From contig NZ_JADPJL010000005.1 of assembly GCF_023073415.1 (NCBI RefSeq), forward strand, positions 248,001-312,000: a DNA stretch of 64,000 nt, read 5' to 3'. Position 1 is the first letter of the stretch. The number at the start of each line of letters is the position of its first letter. A program made the position numbers and the translations under genes. The notes under the pieces are model-generated. The model had not been told where the DNA came from. It ran no database searches and was given only the letters and a program-made list of their open reading frames with translations. Shown in pieces: positions 29,001-39,004 of this stretch. The DNA comes from Bradyrhizobium sp. 190 (GTDB lineage Bacteria > Pseudomonadota > Alphaproteobacteria > Rhizobiales > Xanthobacteraceae).

Positions 29001-29378
29001 ATGAAGAGTCTCCTCAAGCTAGGAGTGCTTCTTGCTTGCGCGATGGCTGCAACCGTATCGCTTCTGATGCTCGTCTTCTGTGCCATCCTCCAGATGGAGC
29101 TTGGCGAGATAATTCGAAAAATGAACTCAGAGCTAGTGCTTTACATGTTTCCTGCGTTCATTCTGGTTGAGTTTTGCTTTTTGATAAATGATCTGCTGGC
29201 CCATCTCTCAGGAAAGTATCGACATAACTTCGGGTTTGAGTTTTCGGAAGTCAGATTTGGTTATGAACTCGACAACAACAACGCGCCCATTCCGCCTAGG
29301 ATCAAACTTCAACAATTGTATCCGTTGAGTATCGCCATGACTTTGCTCGGCTTCGTTCTCGTCCTCATCAGTCGATAG
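29001..29378 (+). CDS. hypothetical membrane protein, three predicted helices
   Basis: A 125-residue protein. Hydrophobic segments are at about residues 5-30 (LGVLLACAMAATVSLLMLVFC), 45-68 (LVLYMFPAFILVEFCFLI) and 106-124 (YPLSIAMTLLGFVLVLI). It lies 30 bases before the RTX gene on the same strand and shares its low-GC start, so co-transcription is likely. I do not recognise a family; a role in handling or tolerating the RTX protein is only a guess. Confidence 0.55.
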   Translation: MKSLLKLGVLLACAMAATVSLLMLVFCAILQMELGEIIRKMNSELVLYMFPAFILVEFCFLINDLLAHLSGKYRHNFGFEFSEVRFGYELDNNNAPIPPRIKLQQLYPLSIAMTLLGFVLVLISR

Positions 29379-29408
29379 TGAAATTTGAACCCTCCTCAGG
29401 AGTCTTGA

Positions 29409-32400
29409 ATGTCCGCACTCCCAGATGGCCTGACTGCCGTGCTTCAAAGTGGTGTTAACATCCCGTTGGGGTCACTCAACATAGGAGTGCGTGTTCGAAG
29501 TGATGTTGGCGCTGCGGGAGAGTTGTCGTATGGCATCTATTCTGGCCGCGGCGCTTACAATCCCACAACAGGAGAGTGGAGTGCGGCGCTTGGTCTCGGA
29601 AGGAGTTTTGGTAACTACGACACATATGGCGGAAGGACCGGAGTCTTTACGGGGTTTGGTTTCGACCAAAACGGTGCATTTTTCCAGTTTACATTTACTG
29701 TCGCTTTTCCAGTGGGGAACGATCCGACTACGCCATACTTTACCGGAGTGCGCATAGATGAAAAGTATCCACTCGCCAGTTACGACGACATTTCGAACTT
29801 CCTTAGCCCACTCTTGAATATCAACAAGGATCCATTGGTTCTCGATCTCGATGGTGACGGTGTTGAATTATCTGCCCTTATCTCTTCGACAGTTCATTTT
29901 GATTACGCGGGGGACGGCTTCGCCGAACAGACCGGTTGGGTCTCCGGTGACGATGGCATTCTGGCGATCGATGATAATGAGAATGGTGCGATTGATAATG
30001 GTCTCGAGCTCTTTGGCTCATCAACGCAGGATGGGTTCGCCGTACTTGAAAAGCTGGACACGAACGGCGACGGCAAGATCGACGCTCAAGATGTTGATTT
30101 TGGCAAGCTGAAGATCTGGCGGGATCTGAATCAGAACGGAATTTCTGACGCTGGGGAGCTGAGCACGCTTAACGATGCGGGTGTAGCATCGATTTCGCTC
30201 AATCGAGACGCTGTGAACGGAACAAATCAAGGCAACGGTGTTGGTTATGAGGCCTTGTTCACTCGGGCCGACGGCAGTACGGGTGCGGCGCAAACCATCT
30301 ACTTCCAGACAGACGGCCGGCGATCGGTGGCGGATCACACGCCTGAATTTACGCCGACAGACGCTGTTAAGAAATTACCGCAGCTCCCAGGGTCGGGCTT
30401 AATCGATAGTATTGCGTACAAGGCGACCAATGACTCCAGCTTTCGGGACGCATGGACGGCGCTTACGGATAACGCGGCGAATAAGAGTGTAGCTGATCTG
30501 CGTGCAGAGTTTCGGGCGTTATTGCTTCAATGGGCGGATGTCGACGCGGTCGATGCTGCTAGTCGAGGCCCCTATGTAGATGCGAGGCACCTTGCTTTCG
30601 TAGAAAGGTTCTTCGGGGAGACCTATCGAGAGATTCAACGTAATGAAGAGTTGCGTACTTACCCAAGCACGGCAGCTTTTGGAGGAAGCGTAGAGAATTC
30701 GTTCCGCCAGATATCAGGTCTGTTGGAAATGCTGTTTCTTATGCAAGTTGGCGCCAGCGTAGCTGCGCGGGCTGACAATGCAGAGCTTGCCCAGAGCAAT
30801 CCTTACTTTGCCTATGGTCTTCTAGATCTCAGTCATGATCCCGAACATGCACCCGAAACTCCTGCCAATATTGGCGCCGTTGTTGATATCATTGTACTCC
30901 AGGCGCCACTGACCGACGGCGCCGCCGCAGACTTTCTTTCAAAAGCATTAGCCGGTCTGGAACCTGTAGTGTTCATTGCATTTGATGGCGACCGCGCAGC
31001 TTACTCAGCCGCCGTTCTGCCCCATCTCGCTCCCATCACCGATCCAGTTATCCATGAGATAGCAACCCACATTATCGACGGCACGGCCCTTCTTGGGTCA
31101 AACCACGCCGAAGGCCTCAACGGCACCGCCGCTAATGACGTGTTCATCGGCGGGGGCGGTGGCGACGTCGTCAGCGGTGGCGCAGGCAGCGACATCTACG
31201 TCTATGCCAAGCATGACGGCAATCTCTGGATCAAGGACCAAGGGGAAGCCCCCGCCGACAGCGACAAGCTCGTCCTCACCGACCTGAATGCGGCCAATGT
31301 GACGCTCGATCGGATCGGTAACGATCTGCTCATCAGGGTCACCGAGACCGGCAAGACGATCGCGGTCACGGGCTTCTTCGCGGGTAACGGCATCGAGGTG
31401 CTGCGGTTTGCCGACGGCACGGAGTGGAGCCGCAGCCAGATCAAGGACGCCAGCGTTTTTCGTGGCGATGGCCACAACAACGCCATTTACGATTCTGCCT
31501 CCGATGACGTCGTCCATGGCAGTCAGGGCGACGATTACATCCAGATCAGCGCCGGCAACGACAAGATCCTTTACGGCAAGGGCGACGGCTACGATATCGT
31601 CAACGATTCATCGGGTTTGCTCACCGAGCAAGACACGCTCGTGCTCACCGATCTCAACGCGAGCGACATTCAATTGTCGCGGGTTGGCGGTCATCTGATC
31701 CTGACGGTGAAGTCGACCGGCGAGTATGTTGATTTCACCAATTTCTTCCCGGTGAATACCGGTGACTGGAACACGACGGCGCGCAACATCGACGAGATCA
31801 AGTTCGCGAATGGCGAGGTGTGGAGCCGGCAGCAGATCCAGCAGAACGCCTGGTATCGCGGAACCGATCGCGCCGACAATATCGGTGCCGCCGAGCTGAA
31901 CGACACCATCGAGGGAGGAAAGGGCGACGATGTCCTGGAGGGGGGCTACGGCAGCGACACCTTCGTCTGGAAGAAGGGCGACGGCAACGACCAGATCTCG
32001 GATTCCTCATCGACGATCAGCGATTCCAACAACGCCGATGTCGATACGCTTTGGCTGAAGGACGTATTGGCGGGCGAGGTTTCCTATTCCTATCAGGGCA
32101 ACACGCTGGTCCTCACCATCAATTCAACCGGCGAGCAGATTACCGTTTCGAATTTCTATTCAGGCGTGACCGATCTCTTGACCGGCGCCGGCGATAATCA
32201 CATCGGCATCGATGTCATCAAGTTCGCCGACGGCACCACCATTGACCGGCAGCACATTATCTATAATTCCGGCGCCCAATTCCTGGGGTGGAAGCCGCAG
32301 GTTTACAGCCTTACCGTCGCGGGTTCGGTCCAATGGGCGTATTTCATCGACGAGTTCGGGCACGCGGGCAACATCGTTGGCAATAATGCACCTGCGGGCG

Positions 32401-35400
32401 GGTTCAACGACATCTGGAATGCCCGTGCCTGGGGTGGGTTCGGTGGCGCCCTCGGCGGACCCGATAGCATGAATCCGCAGCCATTCGTCAGCTTCGGCAA
32501 CAACACGGTGAACGGCTCTGACGCCAACGACATCATGGCCGCAGGCGACGGCAAGGATGTCGTCAACGGCCGCGGCGGTGACGACATCCTCTACGGCGAC
32601 GGCGTCAATGACGAAGTCTTCGGCGACAATGACGTCATCGATGGCGGCGACGGCAACGATGCGATCTATGGCGGCGGCGGCATGGATCAGATCTTCGGCA
32701 AGACCGGCAACGACTATCTCTCCGGCGGGGCTGGCAAGGATTACATCTTTGGCTCCGTAGGCGACGATACCTTTGTCGGCGGTGCTGGCGACGACGTTCT
32801 TATCGGCAACGATTCCGGCACGTCGGGCAGCGACACCTACATCTATTCGAAAGGCGACGGCAGCGATACCATCTATGAATCCGGCAATAACGACTCGGCA
32901 GACGAGACCGACGTTCTGGTTCTCACGGATATCGAAATCTCCGATGTGCAACTCACGCGCTCGGGACACGACCTTCTCGTCCTGATCAAATCGACCGGGG
33001 ACATCATCACCGTCGTTTCCCACTTCACGGGTCGATATCCGAACGACTACGCCGCCGGCAACGGCCTGGAATTCATCCGCTTTTCGGATGGCCAATGGGA
33101 CCGGAAGCAGATTTTCGAAGCGGCATGGATTCGAGGCTCCGACGGTCGCGACGTCCTCGAAAATAATTCGACCGGCCAGAAAGACGATACGTTCCATGCC
33201 GGAAAGGGCAACGACGTCATCCAGGCGGGCAAGGGCAGCAATGTTTTTATTTACGCCAGTGGCGACGGCAACGACGTCATCTCGGACGGCGCAACGAATT
33301 TATACGGGCCGACAGCGATCGATACGCTGAAACTGACCGATTTGAACGCTGCCGATGTCGAGCTCAGTCGTTCAGGCGACGACCTGCTGATTAAAATCAT
33401 CGCGACCGGCGAGGTCGTGACTGTTCTGTCGCAATTCGATTCGCCGTTCTCCGCTCCAGATAAGGGCCTGGAAAAAATCTGCTTCGCCAACGGCGACCAA
33501 TGGGGACGTCAGCAGATCCTGCAGAATGCATGGTTTCGCGGCACGGATGGGCGTGACGTCATCAGCCTTGATCACTGGGACGATACCGTTGAAGCCGGGC
33601 GGGGCGACGATTTGATTCATTCTGGAAATGGCAGTGATACGTTTGTGTATTCGAGGGGCGATGGCAACGACGTCATCGACGGGGAACCCGCGAACCGGTT
33701 CAGACCGACGGACGTTGATATCCTGAAGCTTAGGGATCTCGACCGCTCCGATGTCCAGCTCAGCCGCTCGGGCGGGAACCTCATTATCAAGATCATCTCG
33801 ACGAACGAAACGATCACCGTCTCGGGGCAATTCACCGAACCTGCGGACGGCCCCGGCACGGGTCTGGAATACATCGAGTTTGCCAACGGCGATCAGTGGG
33901 ATCGTGAGTCGATTCTCAGCGTCGCAATGAGTTCCGCGCCATTTATCGCGGGCACGGGAGGCAACGACATTCTTGTCGGGTCTTCTGTCTCCCAAAACAT
34001 GTACGGCGAAGCCGGTGACGACCGCATCGACGGGCTCGGCGGAAACGACCTGCTCTATGGGGGCCGGGGCGACGATACGCTCCTGATCAGTGTCAACGCG
34101 CCAGGCGATTCCGTCACCGTAGATGGCAGTGTCGGTACCGATACGCTGGACTTGTCCGGCTTCGGCGCCGCCGCGTGGGTCGATCTGGTAACGAATGGGG
34201 CGGAAGTCAGAACAACGGATCAAGCCGATCTGACCGCCGGAACATGGCGGAACGTCGCCGATGTCGCGCGGGTCGAAAACGTCACCGGCACGGCGTATGC
34301 CGACCAGATTTCCGGCGACGCCGGAAGCAATATTCTGACCGGAGGTGGCGGTGCGGACGTTCTCGATGGCCGTTCCGGCAACGACACCGTCCTCGGCGGT
34401 ACAGGCAACGACACCCTGACCGGTGGAATGGGGGCTGACCTGCTCGACGGCGGCGATGGTTCAGACGTTTTGAACGGAGGCCTCGGAACCGACATGCTGA
34501 TTGGCGGCGCCGGCGACGATGTGCTGACCGGAGGAACTGAAGCCGACTTGTTCGTTTTCGGTCCGGGCTCAGGCTCGGACACGATCACCGATTTCGTCGC
34601 CGGAAACGGCGCGGATCACGATGTCATCAGATTCGATCGGGCTATGTTCGGCGATTTTGCCTCGGTGCTGGCCAACGCCAGCCAGGTCGGCTCCGATGTC
34701 GTTATTTCGCTCGGCGATGGTTTCAATCTTACATTGCATAATTCAGAATTGTCCGCAGTGGTTGTGGATAATTTTGAGTTCCGCCGGCTCGACAACCAGG
34801 CGCCGACGGCAATTTCGGTGGCCGGCGGATCGGTGGCGGAAGGCGCGGCGGCCGGCACAGTCGTCGCCACATTGGCCGCGGTCGATGCCGGCGATGCCGG
34901 AACGCACACTTTCAGCCTGATCGGAAGCGGCGATCTCTTCGAAATTGTCGGCAACGAAATTCGGGTGAAGGCCGGCGCCAACGTTGATTTCGGGGCCGGC
35001 TCGCAGCACCAGATCAGCGTGCAGGTGACCGATGACGATGGGTTGTCGGTTACCTCCGCGATGACCATCCACATTGTCGATCAGACGGAAACGCTGACGG
35101 GCACGGCCGGCAACGACGTCCTGACCGGTGATGCCGGAGCCGACGTACTCGTCGGCGGCGCCGGCATCGATCGCCTCGTGGGAGCCGGTGGGGCCGACGA
35201 GTATCGATACAACGCAGGCGACGGAAGCGACCGCATCGTCGATACCGGCGGGGCTTCCGACACCGATCGGCTGGTCCTTGGGGCCGGCATCGATCCTTCG
35301 AGCGTCATCGTTGGCCGTTCGTCCCTTGGCAATTCCGATGTGGTGCTTCGGCTCGCAAATGGCGAAACCATCGTCCTCCAGGATCAGTTGTCCAATCTAC

Positions 35401-38075
35401 CCGGCGCCGGTCTCGAGGAAATCAGATTTGCCGACAACACGACGTGGAGCCGATCGGATATTCTGAGCCACCTCGATCCCCATTTGATCATTGGCAGCAC
35501 GGATAACGCAGCGCTGACCGGCAACGAAGGCGCCGACACTTTCGTAGCAGGAACGGGAAATGAAACGCTGACCGGCTACGGCGGCTCCGATGTCTATCGT
35601 ATCAGCGCGAGCGCGGGTAACGATGTCATCGTCGAAGGCAGCACGGGCGGAACGGACCGTATCGAACTCGTCGGCCTGAACCGCGGCGACGTCCAGTTTT
35701 CACGAAGCGGCACCGATCTGCTCATCAAGATCACCGCCACCGGGCATACGACTACAGTCCTCGGCCAGTTCGGCCTGACATCTGCCGGCGTCGAGGAAAT
35801 CGCATTCGCCGATGCGACGGTCTGGAGCAGGGCGCAAATTTCCGCCAACGCGGGGACGTCAGGGACATCAGGCGCCGATACCGTCGTGGGCACTGTGGGA
35901 GATGACGTTGTTCGGCCTGGAGCGGGAAACGACCTGATAAAGGGCGGCGCCGGCAGCGACACGCTTCTCTATGCCCTCGGCGATGGCAGCGACACGATCG
36001 ACGATGGTGTCAACGCACCGGCGCAGGTGGACGCTCTGCGGTTCGTCGATTTGAATGCGAACGATGTGACGCTGGTGCGCCAGGGCAACGATCTCGTCGT
36101 CAATGTCCTGAATTCGGGCGACACAATCACAGTCAAGTCGCAGTTCACGTCTCCGACGGAGTTTTGGGGGATTGAACAAATTCAATTCGCCGATGGCACC
36201 GTTTTGAACAAGGCCGCGATCGCGGCCACTGCAGTGAGCATCGCTCTGGGTACAAATGCCGGAGAGACGCTGAACGGAACGTCGGAAGCGGACCTTGTAA
36301 ATGGCCTCGGCGGCAACGATACCCTGCAGGGTGGTAACGGCGGCGACACATACCTGTACGCTGCCGGTTACGGCAATGATGATGTTGTCGAAAGCAACAC
36401 ACATACGGGGACGGACGTCGTCAAACTGGTTGGCCTCAATGCGTCGGACGTCGAGTTCCGGCGATGGGACAACGATGTCTTCATCCAGATCCTCGCCACG
36501 GGCGAACGGATCAAGGTCCAGAACCAGTTCAATGGGACCTATGGCGTCGAGCAGGTGAGTTTCGCCGACGGCTCCATCTGGGACCGCGCCCAGATCGCAT
36601 CCGCCGCATGGTACCGCGGGACGGCGAGCAACGAGAACATCACCGGCAGCTCCCTGGATGACAGTTTCGATGGTAAGGGCGGCAACGACACTCTGACCGG
36701 TTATGTTGGCAGCGACACCTATATCTACGGCATAGGCTCCGGCAACGACGTCGTTGTCGAAAATGGTGCGGATGCCGGAACGGACGTTATCAAACTGATT
36801 GGGCTGGATGCGTCAGGCGTCGAGTTCAGTCGATCGGGTAGCCACCTTTACATCACGATCACCGCGACAGGCGAGCGGGTCCAGGTCAACAACCAGTTCT
36901 ACAATGGAGGAGGTGTCGAACAGGTGATGTTCGCCGACGGCTCTACGTTGGACCGCAGCCAAATTGCCAGCGCTGCCTGGTTCCGAGGGACAGTCGGCAA
37001 TGATTCGATCGCTGCGTCCTCCGAAAGTGATACCTTGCTGGGTAATCAAGGGAATGATTACCTTCGCGGCAATGGCGGATCGGACACCTATCTTTACGTA
37101 TCGGGCCACGGCAACGATGAGATTGATGATGAGTCCGCTTCCGTCACCGATGTTGACACTCTCAAGTTCGGAAACGTGAACGCGAGTGATGTGACGCTTA
37201 GCCGTGTCGGCGATCACCTCTTCGTTGGAATCAACCCGACCGGTGAAACCATCAAGATCGATTATCAATTTTATTCCCAAAGTGCCAATTGGGGCATCGA
37301 AAAATTTCAGTTCGCCAACGGCGATATTTGGGATCTCCAAACGATCAACGCCAATGCGTTCTACCGGGGAACGACAGGAAATGATTCAATCACCGGATCG
37401 TCGTGGAATGACACGTTCGTCGGTGGGAACGGAAACGATTATCTAAGAGGTAATGCTAACGCTGACACATACTTGTATAGTTCGGGCGATGGCAATGATG
37501 AAATTGACGATGAGTCAGGATCCGCTGTCGACATAGACACTCTAAAATTCGGCAACGTGAACGCGAGTGATGTGACGCTTAGCCGAGTCGGTAATCACCT
37601 CTTCGTTGGAATCAACCCGACCGGTGAAACCATCAAGATCGATTATCAATTCTACTCCCAAAGCGCCAATTGGGGCATTGAGAAATTCCAGTTTGCCAAT
37701 GGCGATACCTGGAACCTCACGACAATCAACGCCAATGCGTGGACTCGCGGCACCAGCGGAAACGACACGATCTCCGGTAGCGCATGGAACGACACCATTG
37801 CCGCTGGAGCAGGCAACGACACGATGTCGGGTAGTGCGGGGAGCGATACGTTCGTTTTCCAGTCCAACCTCGGCCAGGACGCCGTGACGGATTTCACGGT
37901 CGGCAGCGACGTGCTCGAATTTCGCGACGGCGTCTTCGCCGATGCGGCAGCAGTGCTCGCGGCGGCCACGGCCGCGGGAAGCGATACGCTGATCACCATT
38001 GATGCCGGCAACACCATACTTCTGAAAAACGTCGCGCTCGCCAACCTGCACACGGGAGACTTCAACATCGTCTGA
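29409..38075 (+). CDS. giant RTX calcium-binding protein with FrpC-like self-processing module
   Basis: A 2888-residue protein with no signal peptide, as expected for type I secretion. Residues 1-141 are a unique Gly/Tyr-rich domain. Asp141-Pro142 begins DPLVLDLDGDGVEL, followed by FAEQTGWVSGDDGILAIDDN and IDNGLELFG, which is the layout of the Neisseria FrpC self-processing module that cuts its Asp-Pro bond when calcium binds. Residues ~570-2830 hold 13 units of ~125 residues, each an RTX nonapeptide stretch plus a haemolysin-related domain (TDLNASDVxLSRxGxDL, then FADGxxWxRxQI). A cadherin-like domain sits at ~1796-1895. The last ~80 residues (GSDTFVFQSN, VTDFTVGSDVLEF) look like a type I secretion tail. 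AGGAG precedes the ATG. No HlyB/HlyD/TolC genes are in the window. Confidence 0.9.
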   Translation: MSALPDGLTAVLQSGVNIPLGSLNIGVRVRSDVGAAGELSYGIYSGRGAYNPTTGEWSAALGLGRSFGNYDTYGGRTGVFTGFGFDQNGAFFQFTFTVAFPVGNDPTTPYFTGVRIDEKYPLASYDDISNFLSPLLNINKDPLVLDLDGDGVELSALISSTVHFDYAGDGFAEQTGWVSGDDGILAIDDNENGAIDNGLELFGSSTQDGFAVLEKLDTNGDGKIDAQDVDFGKLKIWRDLNQNGISDAGELSTLNDAGVASISLNRDAVNGTNQGNGVGYEALFTRADGSTGAAQTIYFQTDGRRSVADHTPEFTPTDAVKKLPQLPGSGLIDSIAYKATNDSSFRDAWTALTDNAANKSVADLRAEFRALLLQWADVDAVDAASRGPYVDARHLAFVERFFGETYREIQRNEELRTYPSTAAFGGSVENSFRQISGLLEMLFLMQVGASVAARADNAELAQSNPYFAYGLLDLSHDPEHAPETPANIGAVVDIIVLQAPLTDGAAADFLSKALAGLEPVVFIAFDGDRAAYSAAVLPHLAPITDPVIHEIATHIIDGTALLGSNHAEGLNGTAANDVFIGGGGGDVVSGGAGSDIYVYAKHDGNLWIKDQGEAPADSDKLVLTDLNAANVTLDRIGNDLLIRVTETGKTIAVTGFFAGNGIEVLRFADGTEWSRSQIKDASVFRGDGHNNAIYDSASDDVVHGSQGDDYIQISAGNDKILYGKGDGYDIVNDSSGLLTEQDTLVLTDLNASDIQLSRVGGHLILTVKSTGEYVDFTNFFPVNTGDWNTTARNIDEIKFANGEVWSRQQIQQNAWYRGTDRADNIGAAELNDTIEGGKGDDVLEGGYGSDTFVWKKGDGNDQISDSSSTISDSNNADVDTLWLKDVLAGEVSYSYQGNTLVLTINSTGEQITVSNFYSGVTDLLTGAGDNHIGIDVIKFADGTTIDRQHIIYNSGAQFLGWKPQVYSLTVAGSVQWAYFIDEFGHAGNIVGNNAPAGGFNDIWNARAWGGFGGALGGPDSMNPQPFVSFGNNTVNGSDANDIMAAGDGKDVVNGRGGDDILYGDGVNDEVFGDNDVIDGGDGNDAIYGGGGMDQIFGKTGNDYLSGGAGKDYIFGSVGDDTFVGGAGDDVLIGNDSGTSGSDTYIYSKGDGSDTIYESGNNDSADETDVLVLTDIEISDVQLTRSGHDLLVLIKSTGDIITVVSHFTGRYPNDYAAGNGLEFIRFSDGQWDRKQIFEAAWIRGSDGRDVLENNSTGQKDDTFHAGKGNDVIQAGKGSNVFIYASGDGNDVISDGATNLYGPTAIDTLKLTDLNAADVELSRSGDDLLIKIIATGEVVTVLSQFDSPFSAPDKGLEKICFANGDQWGRQQILQNAWFRGTDGRDVISLDHWDDTVEAGRGDDLIHSGNGSDTFVYSRGDGNDVIDGEPANRFRPTDVDILKLRDLDRSDVQLSRSGGNLIIKIISTNETITVSGQFTEPADGPGTGLEYIEFANGDQWDRESILSVAMSSAPFIAGTGGNDILVGSSVSQNMYGEAGDDRIDGLGGNDLLYGGRGDDTLLISVNAPGDSVTVDGSVGTDTLDLSGFGAAAWVDLVTNGAEVRTTDQADLTAGTWRNVADVARVENVTGTAYADQISGDAGSNILTGGGGADVLDGRSGNDTVLGGTGNDTLTGGMGADLLDGGDGSDVLNGGLGTDMLIGGAGDDVLTGGTEADLFVFGPGSGSDTITDFVAGNGADHDVIRFDRAMFGDFASVLANASQVGSDVVISLGDGFNLTLHNSELSAVVVDNFEFRRLDNQAPTAISVAGGSVAEGAAAGTVVATLAAVDAGDAGTHTFSLIGSGDLFEIVGNEIRVKAGANVDFGAGSQHQISVQVTDDDGLSVTSAMTIHIVDQTETLTGTAGNDVLTGDAGADVLVGGAGIDRLVGAGGADEYRYNAGDGSDRIVDTGGASDTDRLVLGAGIDPSSVIVGRSSLGNSDVVLRLANGETIVLQDQLSNLPGAGLEEIRFADNTTWSRSDILSHLDPHLIIGSTDNAALTGNEGADTFVAGTGNETLTGYGGSDVYRISASAGNDVIVEGSTGGTDRIELVGLNRGDVQFSRSGTDLLIKITATGHTTTVLGQFGLTSAGVEEIAFADATVWSRAQISANAGTSGTSGADTVVGTVGDDVVRPGAGNDLIKGGAGSDTLLYALGDGSDTIDDGVNAPAQVDALRFVDLNANDVTLVRQGNDLVVNVLNSGDTITVKSQFTSPTEFWGIEQIQFADGTVLNKAAIAATAVSIALGTNAGETLNGTSEADLVNGLGGNDTLQGGNGGDTYLYAAGYGNDDVVESNTHTGTDVVKLVGLNASDVEFRRWDNDVFIQILATGERIKVQNQFNGTYGVEQVSFADGSIWDRAQIASAAWYRGTASNENITGSSLDDSFDGKGGNDTLTGYVGSDTYIYGIGSGNDVVVENGADAGTDVIKLIGLDASGVEFSRSGSHLYITITATGERVQVNNQFYNGGGVEQVMFADGSTLDRSQIASAAWFRGTVGNDSIAASSESDTLLGNQGNDYLRGNGGSDTYLYVSGHGNDEIDDESASVTDVDTLKFGNVNASDVTLSRVGDHLFVGINPTGETIKIDYQFYSQSANWGIEKFQFANGDIWDLQTINANAFYRGTTGNDSITGSSWNDTFVGGNGNDYLRGNANADTYLYSSGDGNDEIDDESGSAVDIDTLKFGNVNASDVTLSRVGNHLFVGINPTGETIKIDYQFYSQSANWGIEKFQFANGDTWNLTTINANAWTRGTSGNDTISGSAWNDTIAAGAGNDTMSGSAGSDTFVFQSNLGQDAVTDFTVGSDVLEFRDGVFADAAAVLAAATAAGSDTLITIDAGNTILLKNVALANLHTGDFNIV
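31105..37760 (+). repeat. 13 tandem ~125-residue RTX/haemolysin-related units within the giant gene
   Basis: Each unit runs RTX glycine-rich repeats, then an L.LTDLNASDV.LSRSG.DL.I.I.TGE.I.V..QF core, then GIE.I.FADG..W.R.QI...AW.RGT. The order is broken by a pure RTX block at about 33950-34560 and by the cadherin-like domain at about 34795-35090. The last two units are almost identical at DNA level, with a 381-base period. Confidence 0.85.
37158..37710 (+). repeat. near-identical direct repeat (381-base period) in RTX units 12 and 13
   Basis: 37158-37329 and 37539-37710 are almost the same at DNA level; for example GCGAGTGATGTGACGCTTAG and ACCATCAAGATCGATTATCA occur in both. The flanking parts of the same two units have diverged at synonymous sites. 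This indicates recent duplication or gene conversion limited to the haemolysin-related core. Confidence 0.85.
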
Positions 38076-38138
38076 GAAGCGGCTGAAAGCGAGCGGCCAG
38101 TATCAGAGCAGTATTGCGCGAGCGCCCGCGCGCACGCC

Positions 38139-38829
38139 TCAGAGCACGCGATAGCGGATCGCGAAGGCGTCATGAAGCTCTGACGTCACGGTGCCGCCGT
38201 TGATGGGGACGATGCCGTCGGCCAGATGCCACGGCCCGAACTGGCCGGAGCGCGACGGGCTGGCGGGCAGCCGTAGCCGGAACGTGCTTTGCGTCCGACC
38301 GGGCAGGTTCAGCACGATTATGCGCTCGGTGGTGCGGTAATCGAGCGTCACCGTCCCCCGCAACAGGCTGCGGCCGTCGGGGGCGGACTCCAGCGCCTCC
38401 AGAACCTTTGCCAGTTTTTGGTTCCGGTCGGTCAAGAGTTCGACCTGGGTGTCGGCGGCGGTCGTCAGCACAGCCTTCGGCAGGCGGATTTCAAATTCCA
38501 CCGGGCTTTGCCGGATTGAGGCCGAGATAGGCCAGCGCCGCCTGCCGCATGTCCGAGATCGCGAAGGCGACCAGGACCAGCACCGCGGCGGCGGCCAGCC
38601 CATGCTTGAACAGATCGTGGCGGCTGCGGTAGCTGCTGCGGAAGTAGACGGAGAGCACGATCGCGACCGCCAGCGCCGCGGCGATGCCGGCCAATGCCGA
38701 CATGACGATGCCGAGGCCGCCATCGGGGCTGTCGCTGAACCCAAGCGTCCGGAGAAAGGAACTCACGGAATCGCCGGGCAGTTCGGCGGTGCGGCCGGCG
38801 CCGGTCAGGATCGGGGAGGTGATGTTCAT
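38139..38829 (-). pseudogene. frameshifted membrane protein gene
   Basis: One protein is split over two frames. The N-terminal part starts MNITSPILTGAGRTAELPGD at 38829, has two helices (IVMSALAGIAAALAVAIVLSV and GLAAAAVLVLVAFAI), and stops at 38491 after GLNPAKPGGI. The C-terminal part continues in another frame from about 38505 as VEFEIRLPKAVLTTAADTQVEL and ends at 38139. Removing one C of the CCC at about 38501-38505 would join them as NPAKP-VEFEIRLPK. It may be a true mutation or a sequencing error. The protein function is unknown; the C-terminal part is beta-rich. Confidence 0.7.
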
Positions 38830-39004
38830 CGCCTGCTCGCGGGGTGGCTTCAGGGCCGGTTCGAGACCAGAACCATCGGAATTCTCGATAGTTGGTCGCC
38901 AAGGCTCTCCCTGTGGTTCAAGCGAGCCCGGCAAGTCGATTTGTCAGGCGAAGGGTGTCTCGTTATTGCTTTAAGGAGTGGTGCAGGTTTCGGGGGAGAT
39001 TCTC

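Noticed and set aside
31105..37760. Possible CRISPR-like or tandem DNA repeat array
   Set aside because: The periodicity is of codons in RTX units with diverged DNA, not short identical repeats with spacers.
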